Part shown: positions 9,283 to 17,560 of the stretch, piece after piece
Numbering within the stretch: position 1 is the stretch's first letter
Layout: each line of letters begins with the position of its first letter
Assembly: GCF_024704835.1 (NCBI RefSeq)
Contig: NZ_JAMXBE010000015.1
Location: forward strand, 62,001 to 126,000
Source: Parapedobacter tibetensis
Lineage (GTDB): Bacteria; Bacteroidota; Bacteroidia; Sphingobacteriales; Sphingobacteriaceae
DNA length: 64,000 nt
Direction of reading: 5' to 3'
The notes under the pieces: model-generated
Databases searched by the model: none
What the model saw: the letters and a program-made list of their open reading frames with translations, nothing else
What the model was told of the DNA's origin: nothing
Translations under genes and position numbers: made by a program

Positions 9283-9430
9283 AATCCCCTTCGGGAACAC
9301 CAAAAAGGCCTTAATTGGCCTTTTTTCGTTATATCGTTGTCGGTTTCGTTGTCGGTTTGAATATAGAAGGTCAATTTTGGCAATAATTCCGTACCTTTGA
9401 ATCGTAGCCGTGAGGCTGTAAATTTTAACC
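9283..9430. repeat. Direct repeat A (about 140 bp, copy at 19424-19558)
   Basis: This segment and 19424-19558 share, in the same order and orientation: a core 'CTTCGGGAACAC', a terminator with AAAAAGGCC/GGCCTTTTTT arms, 'CGTTATATCGTTGTCGGTTT', a -7-like box, and 'TAGCCGTGAGGCTGTA' followed by 'ATTTTAACC'. The copies differ by substitutions and by a duplicated 'CGTTGTCGGTTT' here. They lie about 10.1 kb apart and enclose the island-like region. Similarity starts abruptly inside 'AATCC', which in copy B is part of a tRNA-T-arm-like hairpin, as at an attachment-site boundary. No integrase is visible between them. Confidence 0.75.
9302..9326 (+). terminator. Rho-independent terminator in repeat A
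   Basis: AAAAAGGCC (9302-9310), loop TTAATT, and GGCCTTTTTT (9317-9326). The stem continues into the A/T tracts, so it can act on both strands. The same structure with a different loop (TTGAAT) is in repeat B, so the stem is conserved while the loop drifts. Confidence 0.8.
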
Positions 9431-9475
9431 GAAAAAAGATAACCCTCAAGATTTCTGTCTGGGGGTTATTTTCTT
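9392..9475 (+). ncRNA. Putative small RNA, copy A
   Basis: TACCTTTG (9392-9399) matches the Bacteroidetes -7 box. Downstream come a short hairpin AGCC-GTGA-GGCT (9406-9417), a conserved 'ATTTTAACC', and a 9-bp hairpin (9439-9447 with 9461-9469) followed by TTTTCTTT, a good terminator. The unit is about 70 bases and has no reading frame. A second copy at 19520-19592 keeps the box, the AGCC hairpin and a terminator, while the terminator sequence itself has diverged but still pairs. I do not recognise an RNA family. The -33 element is weak. Confidence 0.45.
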
Positions 9476-9484
9476 TATAACGGT

Positions 9485-9877
9485 TTATACAGTGAGATTT
9501 ACTGTACTTAAGGATTCCTGCTCTCTCTCTTCCTTATAGTCATTCAGTATTGACCGCAATTCGTCGTTATTTATGTTTTCTCGAGCGTACTTACCAGTCT
9601 TAGGAAATACGTAAAGAAATGTAACAACAAACGTCTTCGAATTTGCAACCAGTATTAGTCTAAACCCGGCACTCTTTCCTTTAATACCATCAGAAACTCT
9701 TACCTTAATAATCTTTGCTACCCCGGAATTCTGTATGACGTAACTTTTATTGAATACGTCCTCAAATGTTAAGCCTCTAAATTCGCGTTTAATGCATTCT
9801 TCGATTTCAGGATATGGCTTTTTAAGTTTTTTGACAGCAGCTCGATACGAAGAAGTAGCGTTACAGGCAAAAGACAC
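9485..9877 (-). CDS. RelE/HigB-like toxin of a type II toxin-antitoxin system
   Basis: 130 residues. The core 'AKIIKVRVSDGIKGKSAGFRLILVANSKTFVVTFLYVFPKTGKYARENINNDELRSIL' has the RelE/ParE-superfamily layout: a basic strand, 'GKSxGFR', a hydrophobic strand pair, a Lys/Tyr loop and a final helix. This is close to the phage-derived HigB-like type often annotated as RelE/ParE toxin. Such toxins usually cut ribosome-bound mRNA. The gene lies 12 bases after the larger gene at 9890-10339, which is probably its partner. Both are AT-rich compared with the SusC/SusD genes nearby, suggesting transfer. The length is somewhat above the 90-120 usual for the family. Confidence 0.75.
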   Translation of the reverse strand: MSFACNATSSYRAAVKKLKKPYPEIEECIKREFRGLTFEDVFNKSYVIQNSGVAKIIKVRVSDGIKGKSAGFRLILVANSKTFVVTFLYVFPKTGKYARENINNDELRSILNDYKEEREQESLSTVNLTV

Positions 9878-9889
9878 TATTAGGCAAGG

Positions 9890-10339
9890 TTAATTATCGA
9901 AAAAGTCATCGGAAACAACTTTATTTCCAGAAATGACATAATTGTTTAAATCGCTTATGTACTCGTTGAGTTGGGAGTTTTCAACCTCCAGTTGGTCTAT
10001 ACATCCCTTAAAGGAGTTAAATATCAATTTGTTGTTTCGTACTTTTCCAATGAATGTAGTAAGGGAACTGTGCAACAATTGCATTATAGGCTTAATATCT
10101 TCGGCAATTTCCTTGCTACGAGGAAAGTGATTTTCCATGTCATCGTTGGTTTTCGCTATCAAGGTAATCAGCTTTTTAAGCTCCTGTGTCTCCCTGGAAA
10201 TCATATCGAGGTGTTCATCGGAGCCAATAATTATCTCTTGAAGAGGTTTCTTATTAAATTCCTCACTGAGGTCATAAGCCTTCCTTACTTTGCGCTTTGC
10301 TGATTTTTCCCCAGAATTCTTATTGTTCGTCGCTATCAT
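9890..10339 (-). CDS. Hypothetical coiled-coil protein, possible antitoxin partner
   Basis: 149 residues, no signal peptide, highly charged. The N-terminus is Lys-rich ('SGEKSAKRKVRKAYDLSEEFNKKP'), and the rest is mainly helical with heptad-like runs ('ISRETQELKKLITLIAKTNDDMENHF', 'DQLEVENSQLNEYISDLNNYV'). It lacks the helix-turn-helix or ribbon-helix-helix of ordinary antitoxins. Its position 12 bases upstream of a RelE-like toxin gene suggests that it neutralises that toxin or acts with it. The basic N-terminal segment could bind DNA or RNA, but no family is recognised. It may be unrelated cargo that happens to share the operon. Confidence 0.65.
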   Translation of the reverse strand: MIATNNKNSGEKSAKRKVRKAYDLSEEFNKKPLQEIIIGSDEHLDMISRETQELKKLITLIAKTNDDMENHFPRSKEIAEDIKPIMQLLHSSLTTFIGKVRNNKLIFNSFKGCIDQLEVENSQLNEYISDLNNYVISGNKVVSDDFFDN

Positions 10340-10739
10340 AAAACCGATGTTTTTAAACTTTTGAGTAAGCGGTCACTCATTTTTATTGTAAAAAAAACAG
10401 CTTTAAATCTTTGTTTTCAATCCTATTCTCACAAATATTAGAAAATTTTTCTTAAAATTGGTTAAAAATATTTTCACAAATACTTTGCCAATAAATACGC
10501 CCATTAAACTGGTTGCCAACCACAGATTTTAAAAATTTGGCTATTTTTAATACATACAATTGATTAACTATCCCTAAACGACCCCTCACTATCAGGAACC
10601 CAACAAAGCTTTTACAGCCAGCTATATCCAATAATAACTAAACATCGGACGGTAGCTTTAATGACAAAATAATGACAATTTATTTAGCCTTACAATGGTG
10701 TTTCTCCATAATTCAAGGTTTATCCAAAATTGAACGGAT
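10340..10739. other. AT-rich intergenic stretch, no gene seen
   Basis: 400 bases between two minus-strand modules, with stop codons in all frames. It should hold the promoter of the 9890-10339 gene and any terminator for the 10740-11956 pair, but I find neither a clear -7 box nor a hairpin with a T-run. Confidence 0.5.
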
Positions 10740-11024
10740 CTAAACCACACCTTTCTCCTCAAGGATTTCTAAATAACGTTCTTTGCTCAAAGGGCAATTC
10801 ACCAGATCCATAAATTCTTTCTTGGAGAGTTTACATTGTACTGCCATTTGGGTAATCAATGGCAGGCCCAAATCTTTTTTACTGCCATGACTAAGCTTTG
10901 TGTAAAAATGGATTTTTCCGTCATGTTCAAACTCAAGATACTTGTGATCATCGCTTTTTGAAAACGAGTCAGAAAAGCCCTTCTTTTTTAGGCTTTGGTA
11001 GGCTTTCTTTCCATTAGCAACCAT
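10740..11024 (-). CDS. Small basic HicA/dsRBD-like protein
   Basis: 94 residues. The N-terminal half, 'KAYQSLKKKGFSDSFSKSDDHKYLEFEHDGKIHFYTKLSHG', follows the HicA toxin plan: a helix containing 'L.k.GF', a strand, then 'G.H....', and a strand with basic residues and a His. The second half, 'QMAVQCKLSKKEFMDLVNCPLSKERYLEIL', is an added helical region that short HicA proteins lack. The gene shares a base with the end of the upstream gene (11024), so the two are translated as a unit, as in HicAB systems. Assignment to HicA is by pattern only. Confidence 0.6.
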   Translation of the reverse strand: MVANGKKAYQSLKKKGFSDSFSKSDDHKYLEFEHDGKIHFYTKLSHGSKKDLGLPLITQMAVQCKLSKKEFMDLVNCPLSKERYLEILEEKGVV

Positions 11025-11956
11025 TATTCGTTATTCTTTTCCTTTACGGTTAGGTTTAAAATATTCTTTATGGCCAAGAGCCTCAATGATAATTTAGATT
11101 CATTAATCCCGTTCAACCAATCATACAGATGGTCAAACTCTTCCTGAAAGCTATCCCTTGCCTCGTCTTCAGAATCTCCGGTGCCAACAAGGTCAAACAT
11201 ATCATACTTGATGATGTGAACCCCATCTTCTATTTGATAAGAACAAAGTAGATTATGATTCAAGTTATACACAACGGCGTTAAATGATATTTCACTAAAC
11301 GTGACGGATAAAGCATGTGTGTCTCCTGTATAAACTTTCTTAATTGTTGTCCTTGGCTTCTTGTCTTTCCTTTTAGTGACTTGAACGGTTGCAATTGCTG
11401 TTTCCTTTGTTGGCTCTTCGATAACATGATCGGCAACCGTCACTAAAAGATTTTTTTTGATTTTGTCTGTAAGCTTACGAACCCTATACCTGTTTTCAAA
11501 TTGCCCCTGACCTCTATAAACCCCTACGCGGACAGGAGAATTACCAAAAGAGTTTGTAAAGGCGTGCAGCTTCATGACCATGTCATTTCTCCTTTCGGCA
11601 TCGGGATACATATCCTTTATTTTTCCGAAATCACCCGAACCTGTTATCTGAAATATGCCATCGAGCTTCTCTGATAACTCTTTCCTTTGCTCATTTACAT
11701 CATGAATGGTAGGACTTATCCTTGGGGTCAGTGCAAATACTGGCACGGCACTGCTTTTGATGAAATCGGTGATTTCGATCTTGAAATTATCGTAATGGAT
11801 AAGGTCCTTTGCTGTAATATCATACTTTGCAACCGCTAAAACCAACTCCTGCAATGTTTGGGCGATATTGATGAGGTTTTCAATAGGCAAAGTTTGAAAC
11901 TTCCCTATTTCGCCTTCTACCTCTAATGATATACCTTGCTCTATATTAAGATCCAT
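11024..11956 (-). CDS. Unrecognised 310-residue protein, upstream partner of the HicA-like gene
   Basis: I do not recognise a full-length family. The N-terminal about 150 residues are mixed ('LPIENLINIAQTLQELVLAVAKYDITAKDLIHYDNF'). The middle is basic ('KVTKRKDKK'-like region near residue 200). The C-terminal segment contains 'DMFDLVGTGDSEDEARDSFQEEFDHLY', which resembles the HicB 'G.GdT.eEA..n....' helix start. A HicB-like C-terminus on a longer N-terminal domain, with a one-base overlap to a HicA-like gene, suggests an enlarged antitoxin or an effector with its partner. No signal peptide or membrane segment is visible. Low GC matches the neighbouring toxin-like pair. Confidence 0.6.
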   Translation of the reverse strand: MDLNIEQGISLEVEGEIGKFQTLPIENLINIAQTLQELVLAVAKYDITAKDLIHYDNFKIEITDFIKSSAVPVFALTPRISPTIHDVNEQRKELSEKLDGIFQITGSGDFGKIKDMYPDAERRNDMVMKLHAFTNSFGNSPVRVGVYRGQGQFENRYRVRKLTDKIKKNLLVTVADHVIEEPTKETAIATVQVTKRKDKKPRTTIKKVYTGDTHALSVTFSEISFNAVVYNLNHNLLCSYQIEDGVHIIKYDMFDLVGTGDSEDEARDSFQEEFDHLYDWLNGINESKLSLRLLAIKNILNLTVKEKNNE

Positions 11957-12005
11957 TGGTCGGTTGCATAACTACGTTGCAAACATAATCAAATACTTTC
12001 CAAAC

Positions 12006-12088
12006 AGAAAGCCCCGCGCCGGGGAGACGCAGGGCTTTCTAACTAACCAATTATAAACTAAATTATGAAAAGACTATTCTACGCCTAA
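12006..12088 (+). pseudogene. Remnant of a SusC-gene leader and start
   Basis: A 9-bp perfect stem (AGAAAGCCC 12006-12014 with GGGCTTTCT 12032-12040) enclosing a GC-rich loop is followed by 'AACCAATTATAAACTAAATT' and ATG at 12065. The frame reads MKRLFYA and then stops (TAA 12086-12088). This leader and the MKR.LF start look like the 5' ends of many TonB-dependent receptor genes in Sphingobacteriaceae (from memory), so I read it as the stump of a lost receptor gene. The hairpin could still act as a terminator or attenuator. Confidence 0.5.
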
Positions 12089-12167
12089 AGATGACCAAAC
12101 GCCATGCCGTACTAAGGCCGAAACCGTTAAGAATTGTTAAACCTCAACGCAAATAACCCCGATGTAG

Positions 12168-12326
12168 AACCGAGGTGGCCCGCTGGTAGTACAGGCACTT
12201 TGTAACATATTCAATAAAACCGCCGTCATCATCGCGGGACTGCCTTTTGCGGTGATTATTTTGCTCATGTGCTACAGTCTGCACAAAGGGCTGCGTGAGG
12301 AATATCGTAAAAAGAAAACGATATAG
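12168..12326 (+). pseudogene. C-terminal remnant of a BCCT-family (betaine/choline/carnitine) transporter
   Basis: The frame ending at the TAG at 12324-12326 translates to '..[21 protein letters not shown]', '[19 protein letters not shown]' and a basic tail. This matches the last membrane helix and end of BCCT transporters ('[28 protein letters not shown].E'). An in-frame TAG lies at 12165-12167, so only about 50 codons remain. No helices 1-11 are present. It abuts the end of the minus-strand SusD gene (12338) and marks a junction where foreign and native DNA meet. Confidence 0.8.
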
Positions 12327-12337
12327 GAAAACGTACA

Positions 12338-14059
12338 TCAATACCCTTGGTTCTGCACCAGATAGCCCTGCACATTAGATGCCCCGTCGATGGCCGATTG
12401 CGGAATCGGGAACAGACGATGGTTTACATCGGTGTCGGTCTTTTCGGTCCAAGAGTCTTCGTAATGGCCGAATCGGATCATGTCCGTCCGTCTGGACATC
12501 TCCCAGTAGAACTCAAAACCACGTTCGCGATACATGATATCCAAGTCGATGGCGTTAAGCGCTGCGGGAATCGGCGCCCGGGCCGTTCTGGAGGTCCGCA
12601 CCGTGTTGACATCGGCCAGCGCGCCAGCGTTGTCGCCGTTCCGCAGTTTCGCTTCTGCACGCATCTGGTAAATTTCGGCGTAGCGCAGGAGGACAAGGTC
12701 CACACTGCTGGCGTTATTGCCGTCCGGTGAGGTGTGGCTGAACTGGTATTTCGAAACCCGGTAACCGCTCGCATACCCGTTGTTGGCGGTGAAGTCGATA
12801 TCCAGGGTATGGTCTACATAATATTCCATGTTGGCTTCCCTTCTTTCGCCGACGGCGTAAATCCGATACCCGCCATCGCAGCGGTAGAAATTGCCTGCTG
12901 CGTCTTTGCGGGGCCCCCATGGTGTACCCCGCAGAATTCCCCGGTCAATCTCGAAATCCTCGGCCGCCACACAGATGTAGCGCTCCTGGTCGTTTTGCGG
13001 GGTAAATCCGGCAAGGTCTTCAAACGCCTCGGGAACATTGACATTTTTCTGATAGAACCTCGCATCCGCATCGGCAGGATCGGTATCGCCGTAGGCATCT
13101 ACCCAGGTTTGATAAAATTCCGGAGTGATCGCCGGACCGTCGGTGCCGTCGGCGTTCGGAAATTCAGGCCGCGGGAACAACGAGCCGGACATGGACCAGT
13201 AGGCCCAGCGGCTATGGTCGTTTCGCAGGACACCGCGCAAGTCCAAGGCAAAGATCAATTCCGGATTGTCGTGGTTATTATCGTTGAACAGGTCGAAGTA
13301 TTCAGGCGACAGGGAGAAAGCGCCGGAATTGATGATGTTGTCGGTGTATGCAATGACCCGGTTCATGTCTTCCGTGGTGAAGTTCGGCGTTCCGTATGGA
13401 TCGCGGTAAACCGCGGCATTTAAGTGCAATTTAGCCAAAAACCCCCAAACAGCGGCCTGTGTCATTCTGCCCGGACCCCGGTCGGTATTGATCACATCCA
13501 CTACCGACAGAAATTCACTGTCGATATAGTCAATGGCTTCCTGCCCGCGCAGGACTTCCGACGTCTCCGCCGCCGATTCTTTTTTGAAAACAAGTCCCCA
13601 GCTATCCAGCATCAGCATGTTCAAATACGCGCGCAACGCCTTCATCTCATAAAGCGCCGCGGCTGCTTCCGCATTTGTTTCCACCAAGGGCTTCAGCGCT
13701 TCGATGGCTGTTAATGTTCGGGAGATATTGGTGGTCAGGTAGTTCCAGGAATCCCTTACCAGCGCGTTGCTGGGCGTCATATTATGCGTATGCGCATCGA
13801 GATACATGCCACCGTCATACCACTGGTCACCGCCCCGGGCCGGCAAAATCGCCTCATCCGAAGGGATCAGCTGAAGGCCAAAGTACCGGGTATGCCGGAA
13901 GGTGGAAGGAAGCATTCCATAGGCCGGTGCGATCGCACCGCTGATGGCCTCCGCCTGTCCGCTGCCGGTCAGCGACTCGTCCAGCACCTGCTCTTCCAGA
14001 TCGGTACAGCTCCAGCTTAATGAAAGGGTCAATAGACCTATCGTGATTTTATTTTTCAT
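12338..14059 (-). CDS. SusD/RagB-family outer membrane lipoprotein
   Basis: 573 residues from the ATG at 14059 (an ATG two codons upstream is also possible). The lipoprotein signal ends in 'LSWSC' with Cys18. The body has the SusD helical fold: 'YEMKALRAYLNMLMLDSWGLVF', then 'WGFLAKLHLNAAVYRDPYG', and near the C-terminus 'LVLLRYAEIYQMRAEAKLRNGDNAGALADVNTVRTSR...IMYRERGFEFYWEMSRRTDMIRFG', the RagB/SusD signature. It follows its SusC partner by about ten bases. The pair is visibly GC-richer than the flanking toxin-like genes and the EPS cluster, which suggests a separate origin. The ligand is unknown. Confidence 0.93.
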   Translation of the reverse strand: MKNKITIGLLTLSLSWSCTDLEEQVLDESLTGSGQAEAISGAIAPAYGMLPSTFRHTRYFGLQLIPSDEAILPARGGDQWYDGGMYLDAHTHNMTPSNALVRDSWNYLTTNISRTLTAIEALKPLVETNAEAAAALYEMKALRAYLNMLMLDSWGLVFKKESAAETSEVLRGQEAIDYIDSEFLSVVDVINTDRGPGRMTQAAVWGFLAKLHLNAAVYRDPYGTPNFTTEDMNRVIAYTDNIINSGAFSLSPEYFDLFNDNNHDNPELIFALDLRGVLRNDHSRWAYWSMSGSLFPRPEFPNADGTDGPAITPEFYQTWVDAYGDTDPADADARFYQKNVNVPEAFEDLAGFTPQNDQERYICVAAEDFEIDRGILRGTPWGPRKDAAGNFYRCDGGYRIYAVGERREANMEYYVDHTLDIDFTANNGYASGYRVSKYQFSHTSPDGNNASSVDLVLLRYAEIYQMRAEAKLRNGDNAGALADVNTVRTSRTARAPIPAALNAIDLDIMYRERGFEFYWEMSRRTDMIRFGHYEDSWTEKTDTDVNHRLFPIPQSAIDGASNVQGYLVQNQGY

Positions 14060-14069
14060 GTCCATGGTA

Positions 14070-17000
14070 TTAGAATGATACGTTTACACTGAATACAAAC
14101 GTCCGGACCTTTGGATAAGTAAAGTAGTCGATGCCAAAAGTCTGGATTCCACCCGACGTGACACCCGTGTTCAATTCGGGGTCAAAACCGCTGTAGTCGG
14201 TCAGGACAAACAGGTTTTGGCCGGTTACGCCGAATCGGATGCGCTGCACTTTGCCCGCCAGGCCGATTGCCGCCGGATTCAGATTATACCCCAACGTGGC
14301 ATTGTTCAGCCGGAGGAAATCCCCATTTTCGAGGTACCGCGTAGACACCTCATTGGTATTGTTGATTACTTCCGCCGGGTACTCAATCGCCTTATCGGTC
14401 GTGTTGAACGACAACGCCAGGTTTCCTTTGGTGAAATTCGACATGGCCGTGTGGTTGTATAGCTGGTTACCCACCACACCGTTGAAATTCAGGCCCAGGT
14501 CGAAATTCCTGTAAAAGAAATTCAGGTGGAATGCATAGATGGCATCCGGCAGGGCGCTGCCAACAACAGCCCGGTCGTTATCCAGAATCTGTCCGTCGCC
14601 ATTCACGTCCCTGAATTGGCTGAACCCGGCCTCATCGATACCGATAAACTCCCGCATATAGAAAGCGCCGATGGGTGCGCCGTTGATGTACCCGTTTATG
14701 GTAGAGCCGGTTTGTCCGGCGCCCTGGGCCGCTCCGGTGGTCAATACCGCATACGGGGAGTTGACGACCTCATTTTTGGTGAAGGATATGTTACCGCCCA
14801 CGTTATAGCCGAATGCGTGCGCTGCCCGGTCGCTCGTGTATTCCAGCGCTACTTCCACGCCGCGGTTTTTGATTTCCATACCGGGGATATTGGTCCAGTA
14901 AGTGGTGGTAGGCTGTATGGGATCGGCGGGAACCACCTCCAACAGGACGTTTCCCGATATTTTATTGAAATAGTCCACCGTACCGGTCAACCGGTGGTTA
15001 AGCAGACTGAAATCTACGCCCACGTCGGTCTGTGTGGAAACTTCCCACTGGATATCGGGATTGGCCAGGCGCGTGTACACAATGCCGTACGGATAGTCTT
15101 CCAAGCTGCTTACACCTTCATCGAGGGGATAGGTGTCGTCGTCCGCCCGGCTATCAATGTAACTGGCCTGCGTGACCTTGGACGGAATTTCCTGATTTCC
15201 CGTCCGCCCCCAACTGGCCCTGATCTTCAGCTCGTCAAAAGGGGAATTTTGCATGAAGTCTTCCCTGCCGATATTCCAGCCTGCTGACACCGAAGGGAAA
15301 TAGCCGTATTTATTGTTTCCGCCGAACTTTGACGAGCCGTCGGCGCGCATCGTGGCGGTCAGTAAATATTTGTCCGCATAACTGTAGTTGATCCGGCCGA
15401 AGAACGACTGCAGTTCATTTTTGATCGCCTCCGTACCGGTACCGTTCGTCAATATTCTGGTCGCCGCTTCGGTTTGGTACCGGGGCTCGATCCCGTTGGT
15501 CGGAAAACCTTCGTAAGCCCAGGTTCTCCGTTTATAGTATGTTTCCTGATACGTATGGCCCGCCAGCAACGTCCCCTGGTGGTTCCCCTCGTTCAACTCA
15601 TAGGTCAGGTAGTTTTCAACCAAGGTATTGGTATTGCCGGTATAATTCAGGTTCAACGACCCGATCTCATCTTCCCGAGCGGCATAAGGCAGGTTTTGCA
15701 CATCGCGGTCGGTCGTTGAATAATCCACACCCAGATTCAGCTTATAGGTGAGTCCCTTGATGATTTCGACCGACGGCGCAATGTTGGCCAGGATACGGTT
15801 GTTGTCGGCGTAGTCGCTGTATAGTTGTTCCCGTACCAGGGAATTGAACTGATCTCCGCTTAAGACCGGTGTGGGCTGGCCATCGGTATACGCCGGAAAG
15901 GTGGGGTTTGAGCGCACCATGTCCGACACGATCGTGGTGATCAACGGCCTTTCATTTTCAGTCCGTACGCCCGCCAAATTCAGCGACACCTTAAAGCGAT
16001 CGTTCCAGGCATTCTGCGTCAGGTTCAGACGCGCGGAATAGCGTTTCAGTGCACTGTTATTCAATATGCCCTCCTGGTCATCCACCCCGGCCGATCCGAA
16101 ATAAGAGAACCGGTCAGTCCCCCCGTTGACGGAGAGGTTGATGTTGTTGGAAAACGCATTCCGGGTAAACTCATCTTGCCAATCCGTATTGGCGCCACCG
16201 TCGCGTAAGGTGCCGCCGACCGCGGCGACCTGCGAACGGAATTCGTCGGCGCCGAATACATTCAGTTTTTTCGCCAGCGAAGAGACGGAAGCCGAACCGG
16301 ACACGTTCACCTGCGTGATGCCGCTTTTCCCTTTTTTCGTAGTGATCACCACCACGCCATTCGCCGCACGGGCACCATAGATGGCCGCAGCGGAGGCGTC
16401 TTTCAGCACATCGATTTTTTCGATATCATTCGGGTTGATGAAGTTGAGCGGGTTTGTGGCCACGCCGGTTGCCGTATTGTCGAGGGCGAACCCATCCACG
16501 ACATAGAGCGGGGTGGTGCCGGAGCGCAGGCTGCCTACGCCACGGATGATCACATCCTGCGAAGCACCCGGCTCACCGCTGTCGATCGAAACATTCAGGC
16601 CCGCTACCTTTCCCTGTAGAAGCTGGCCGGGGTTGGTGACAATCCCCCTGTTGAAATCTTCGCTGTTTACCGAGCTGATCGATCCCGTCACGTCGGCCCT
16701 TCGCTGGTTGCCGTAACCCACCACAACGATCTCATCCAAAGCGTTGCTGGCATCGGTCAGTATGATACGAAGGTCGGTACCGGTAACCTGCACCTGCTGT
16801 TCAGCATAACCGACATACGAAACCGACAGCGTGTCGCCGGTGGACGCTTGCAAGGTAAATTCTCCGCGCTCATCAGTGGCAGTAACCCGGTCGGTAGTGT
16901 GCGACCGCACCGTTGCTCCGGCTATCGGCGTACCGTCGACGGCTGTGACCATTCCCCGGACGGTCTGCTGCACCGCGGAGCCGACCGGCAGGTTACTATT

Positions 17001-17078
17001 GTCAAAGGATATGCCGGCATGGGTAACACCGGTACACGAAAGCCATACAGCCAACGCAAGTAGTGTCTGTTTTCTCAT
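14070..17078 (-). CDS. SusC/RagA-type TonB-linked outer membrane protein
   Basis: 1002 residues from the ATG at 17078, chosen because the signal peptide begins there ('MRKQTLLALAVWLSC'). Domains in order: signal peptide 1-22; carboxypeptidase-regulatory-like beta-sandwich about 40-110 ('VRGMVTAVDGTPIAGATV'); SusC linker 'LDEIVVVGYGNQRRADVTGSI' near residue 115-135; plug ('VIIRGVGSLRSGTTPLYVVDGF', 'ILKDASAAAIYGARAANGVV'-type region); then a 22-strand barrel ending 'RTFVFSVNVSF'. No N-terminal STN domain, so it is not of the FecA-signalling type and no ECF/anti-sigma pair is nearby. It forms an operon with the SusD gene downstream. Confidence 0.95.
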   Translation of the reverse strand: MRKQTLLALAVWLSCTGVTHAGISFDNSNLPVGSAVQQTVRGMVTAVDGTPIAGATVRSHTTDRVTATDERGEFTLQASTGDTLSVSYVGYAEQQVQVTGTDLRIILTDASNALDEIVVVGYGNQRRADVTGSISSVNSEDFNRGIVTNPGQLLQGKVAGLNVSIDSGEPGASQDVIIRGVGSLRSGTTPLYVVDGFALDNTATGVATNPLNFINPNDIEKIDVLKDASAAAIYGARAANGVVVITTKKGKSGITQVNVSGSASVSSLAKKLNVFGADEFRSQVAAVGGTLRDGGANTDWQDEFTRNAFSNNINLSVNGGTDRFSYFGSAGVDDQEGILNNSALKRYSARLNLTQNAWNDRFKVSLNLAGVRTENERPLITTIVSDMVRSNPTFPAYTDGQPTPVLSGDQFNSLVREQLYSDYADNNRILANIAPSVEIIKGLTYKLNLGVDYSTTDRDVQNLPYAAREDEIGSLNLNYTGNTNTLVENYLTYELNEGNHQGTLLAGHTYQETYYKRRTWAYEGFPTNGIEPRYQTEAATRILTNGTGTEAIKNELQSFFGRINYSYADKYLLTATMRADGSSKFGGNNKYGYFPSVSAGWNIGREDFMQNSPFDELKIRASWGRTGNQEIPSKVTQASYIDSRADDDTYPLDEGVSSLEDYPYGIVYTRLANPDIQWEVSTQTDVGVDFSLLNHRLTGTVDYFNKISGNVLLEVVPADPIQPTTTYWTNIPGMEIKNRGVEVALEYTSDRAAHAFGYNVGGNISFTKNEVVNSPYAVLTTGAAQGAGQTGSTINGYINGAPIGAFYMREFIGIDEAGFSQFRDVNGDGQILDNDRAVVGSALPDAIYAFHLNFFYRNFDLGLNFNGVVGNQLYNHTAMSNFTKGNLALSFNTTDKAIEYPAEVINNTNEVSTRYLENGDFLRLNNATLGYNLNPAAIGLAGKVQRIRFGVTGQNLFVLTDYSGFDPELNTGVTSGGIQTFGIDYFTYPKVRTFVFSVNVSF

Positions 17079-17235
17079 GAAGTTGGGTTGTTGTCCAATG
17101 AGCACAATATTACAGCGCCTATACCAACTTGCCGTTAAATTAAGGTTATGTTTGTCTTACCGTGGCTGACATTGCGGTAAATGCTCTAAGACGCCCGAAA
17201 ACAACAGGAAAGTTTAAAACGCAGATTTTTGGAAA

Positions 17236-17267
17236 AATATGGAATTTGATTCCATATTTCCATATTA
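17236..17267. promoter_or_regulatory. Operator-like palindrome upstream of the SusC gene
   Basis: AATATGGAAT (17236-17245), spacer TTG, ATTCCATATT (17249-17258) form a perfect 10-bp inverted repeat, followed by another half-site TCCATATTATTG. It lies about 160 bases upstream of the minus-strand SusC start within the otherwise featureless gap 17106-17560, where I find no convincing -7 box. It could bind a dimeric regulator of the SusC/SusD operon or form a hairpin in its leader. Confidence 0.45.
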
Positions 17268-17560
17268 TTGTACATGATTCGACGTATTGCAACAACGAAA
17301 CTCATGCAGTTGGCCACACACTTCAAGGCCATTGCCGTTGTAGACCCAAAGGCAGTCAGGCAAAACCACACTGGTGCGAATAGGGGCTGAAATTCGGGAG
17401 GTTATGGAAAAACATGGTTCACTGATTTTTGGAGGTAATGCGATGAGTCGCGTCCGCACCGGTTCAGCCCGGTGTCCTTATGACGGAAAAGCATTACCGG
17501 AAGCTGCCTCACCTCCGTCCGCTACGGGTGTGGTTTTCCTTCTTCCCCCTGTACGTTTCC

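Noticed and set aside
12347-17100. Long plus-strand open frames opposite the SusD and SusC genes
   Set aside because: They are antisense shadows of GC-rich coding sequence; the minus-strand products are unmistakable SusD and SusC.
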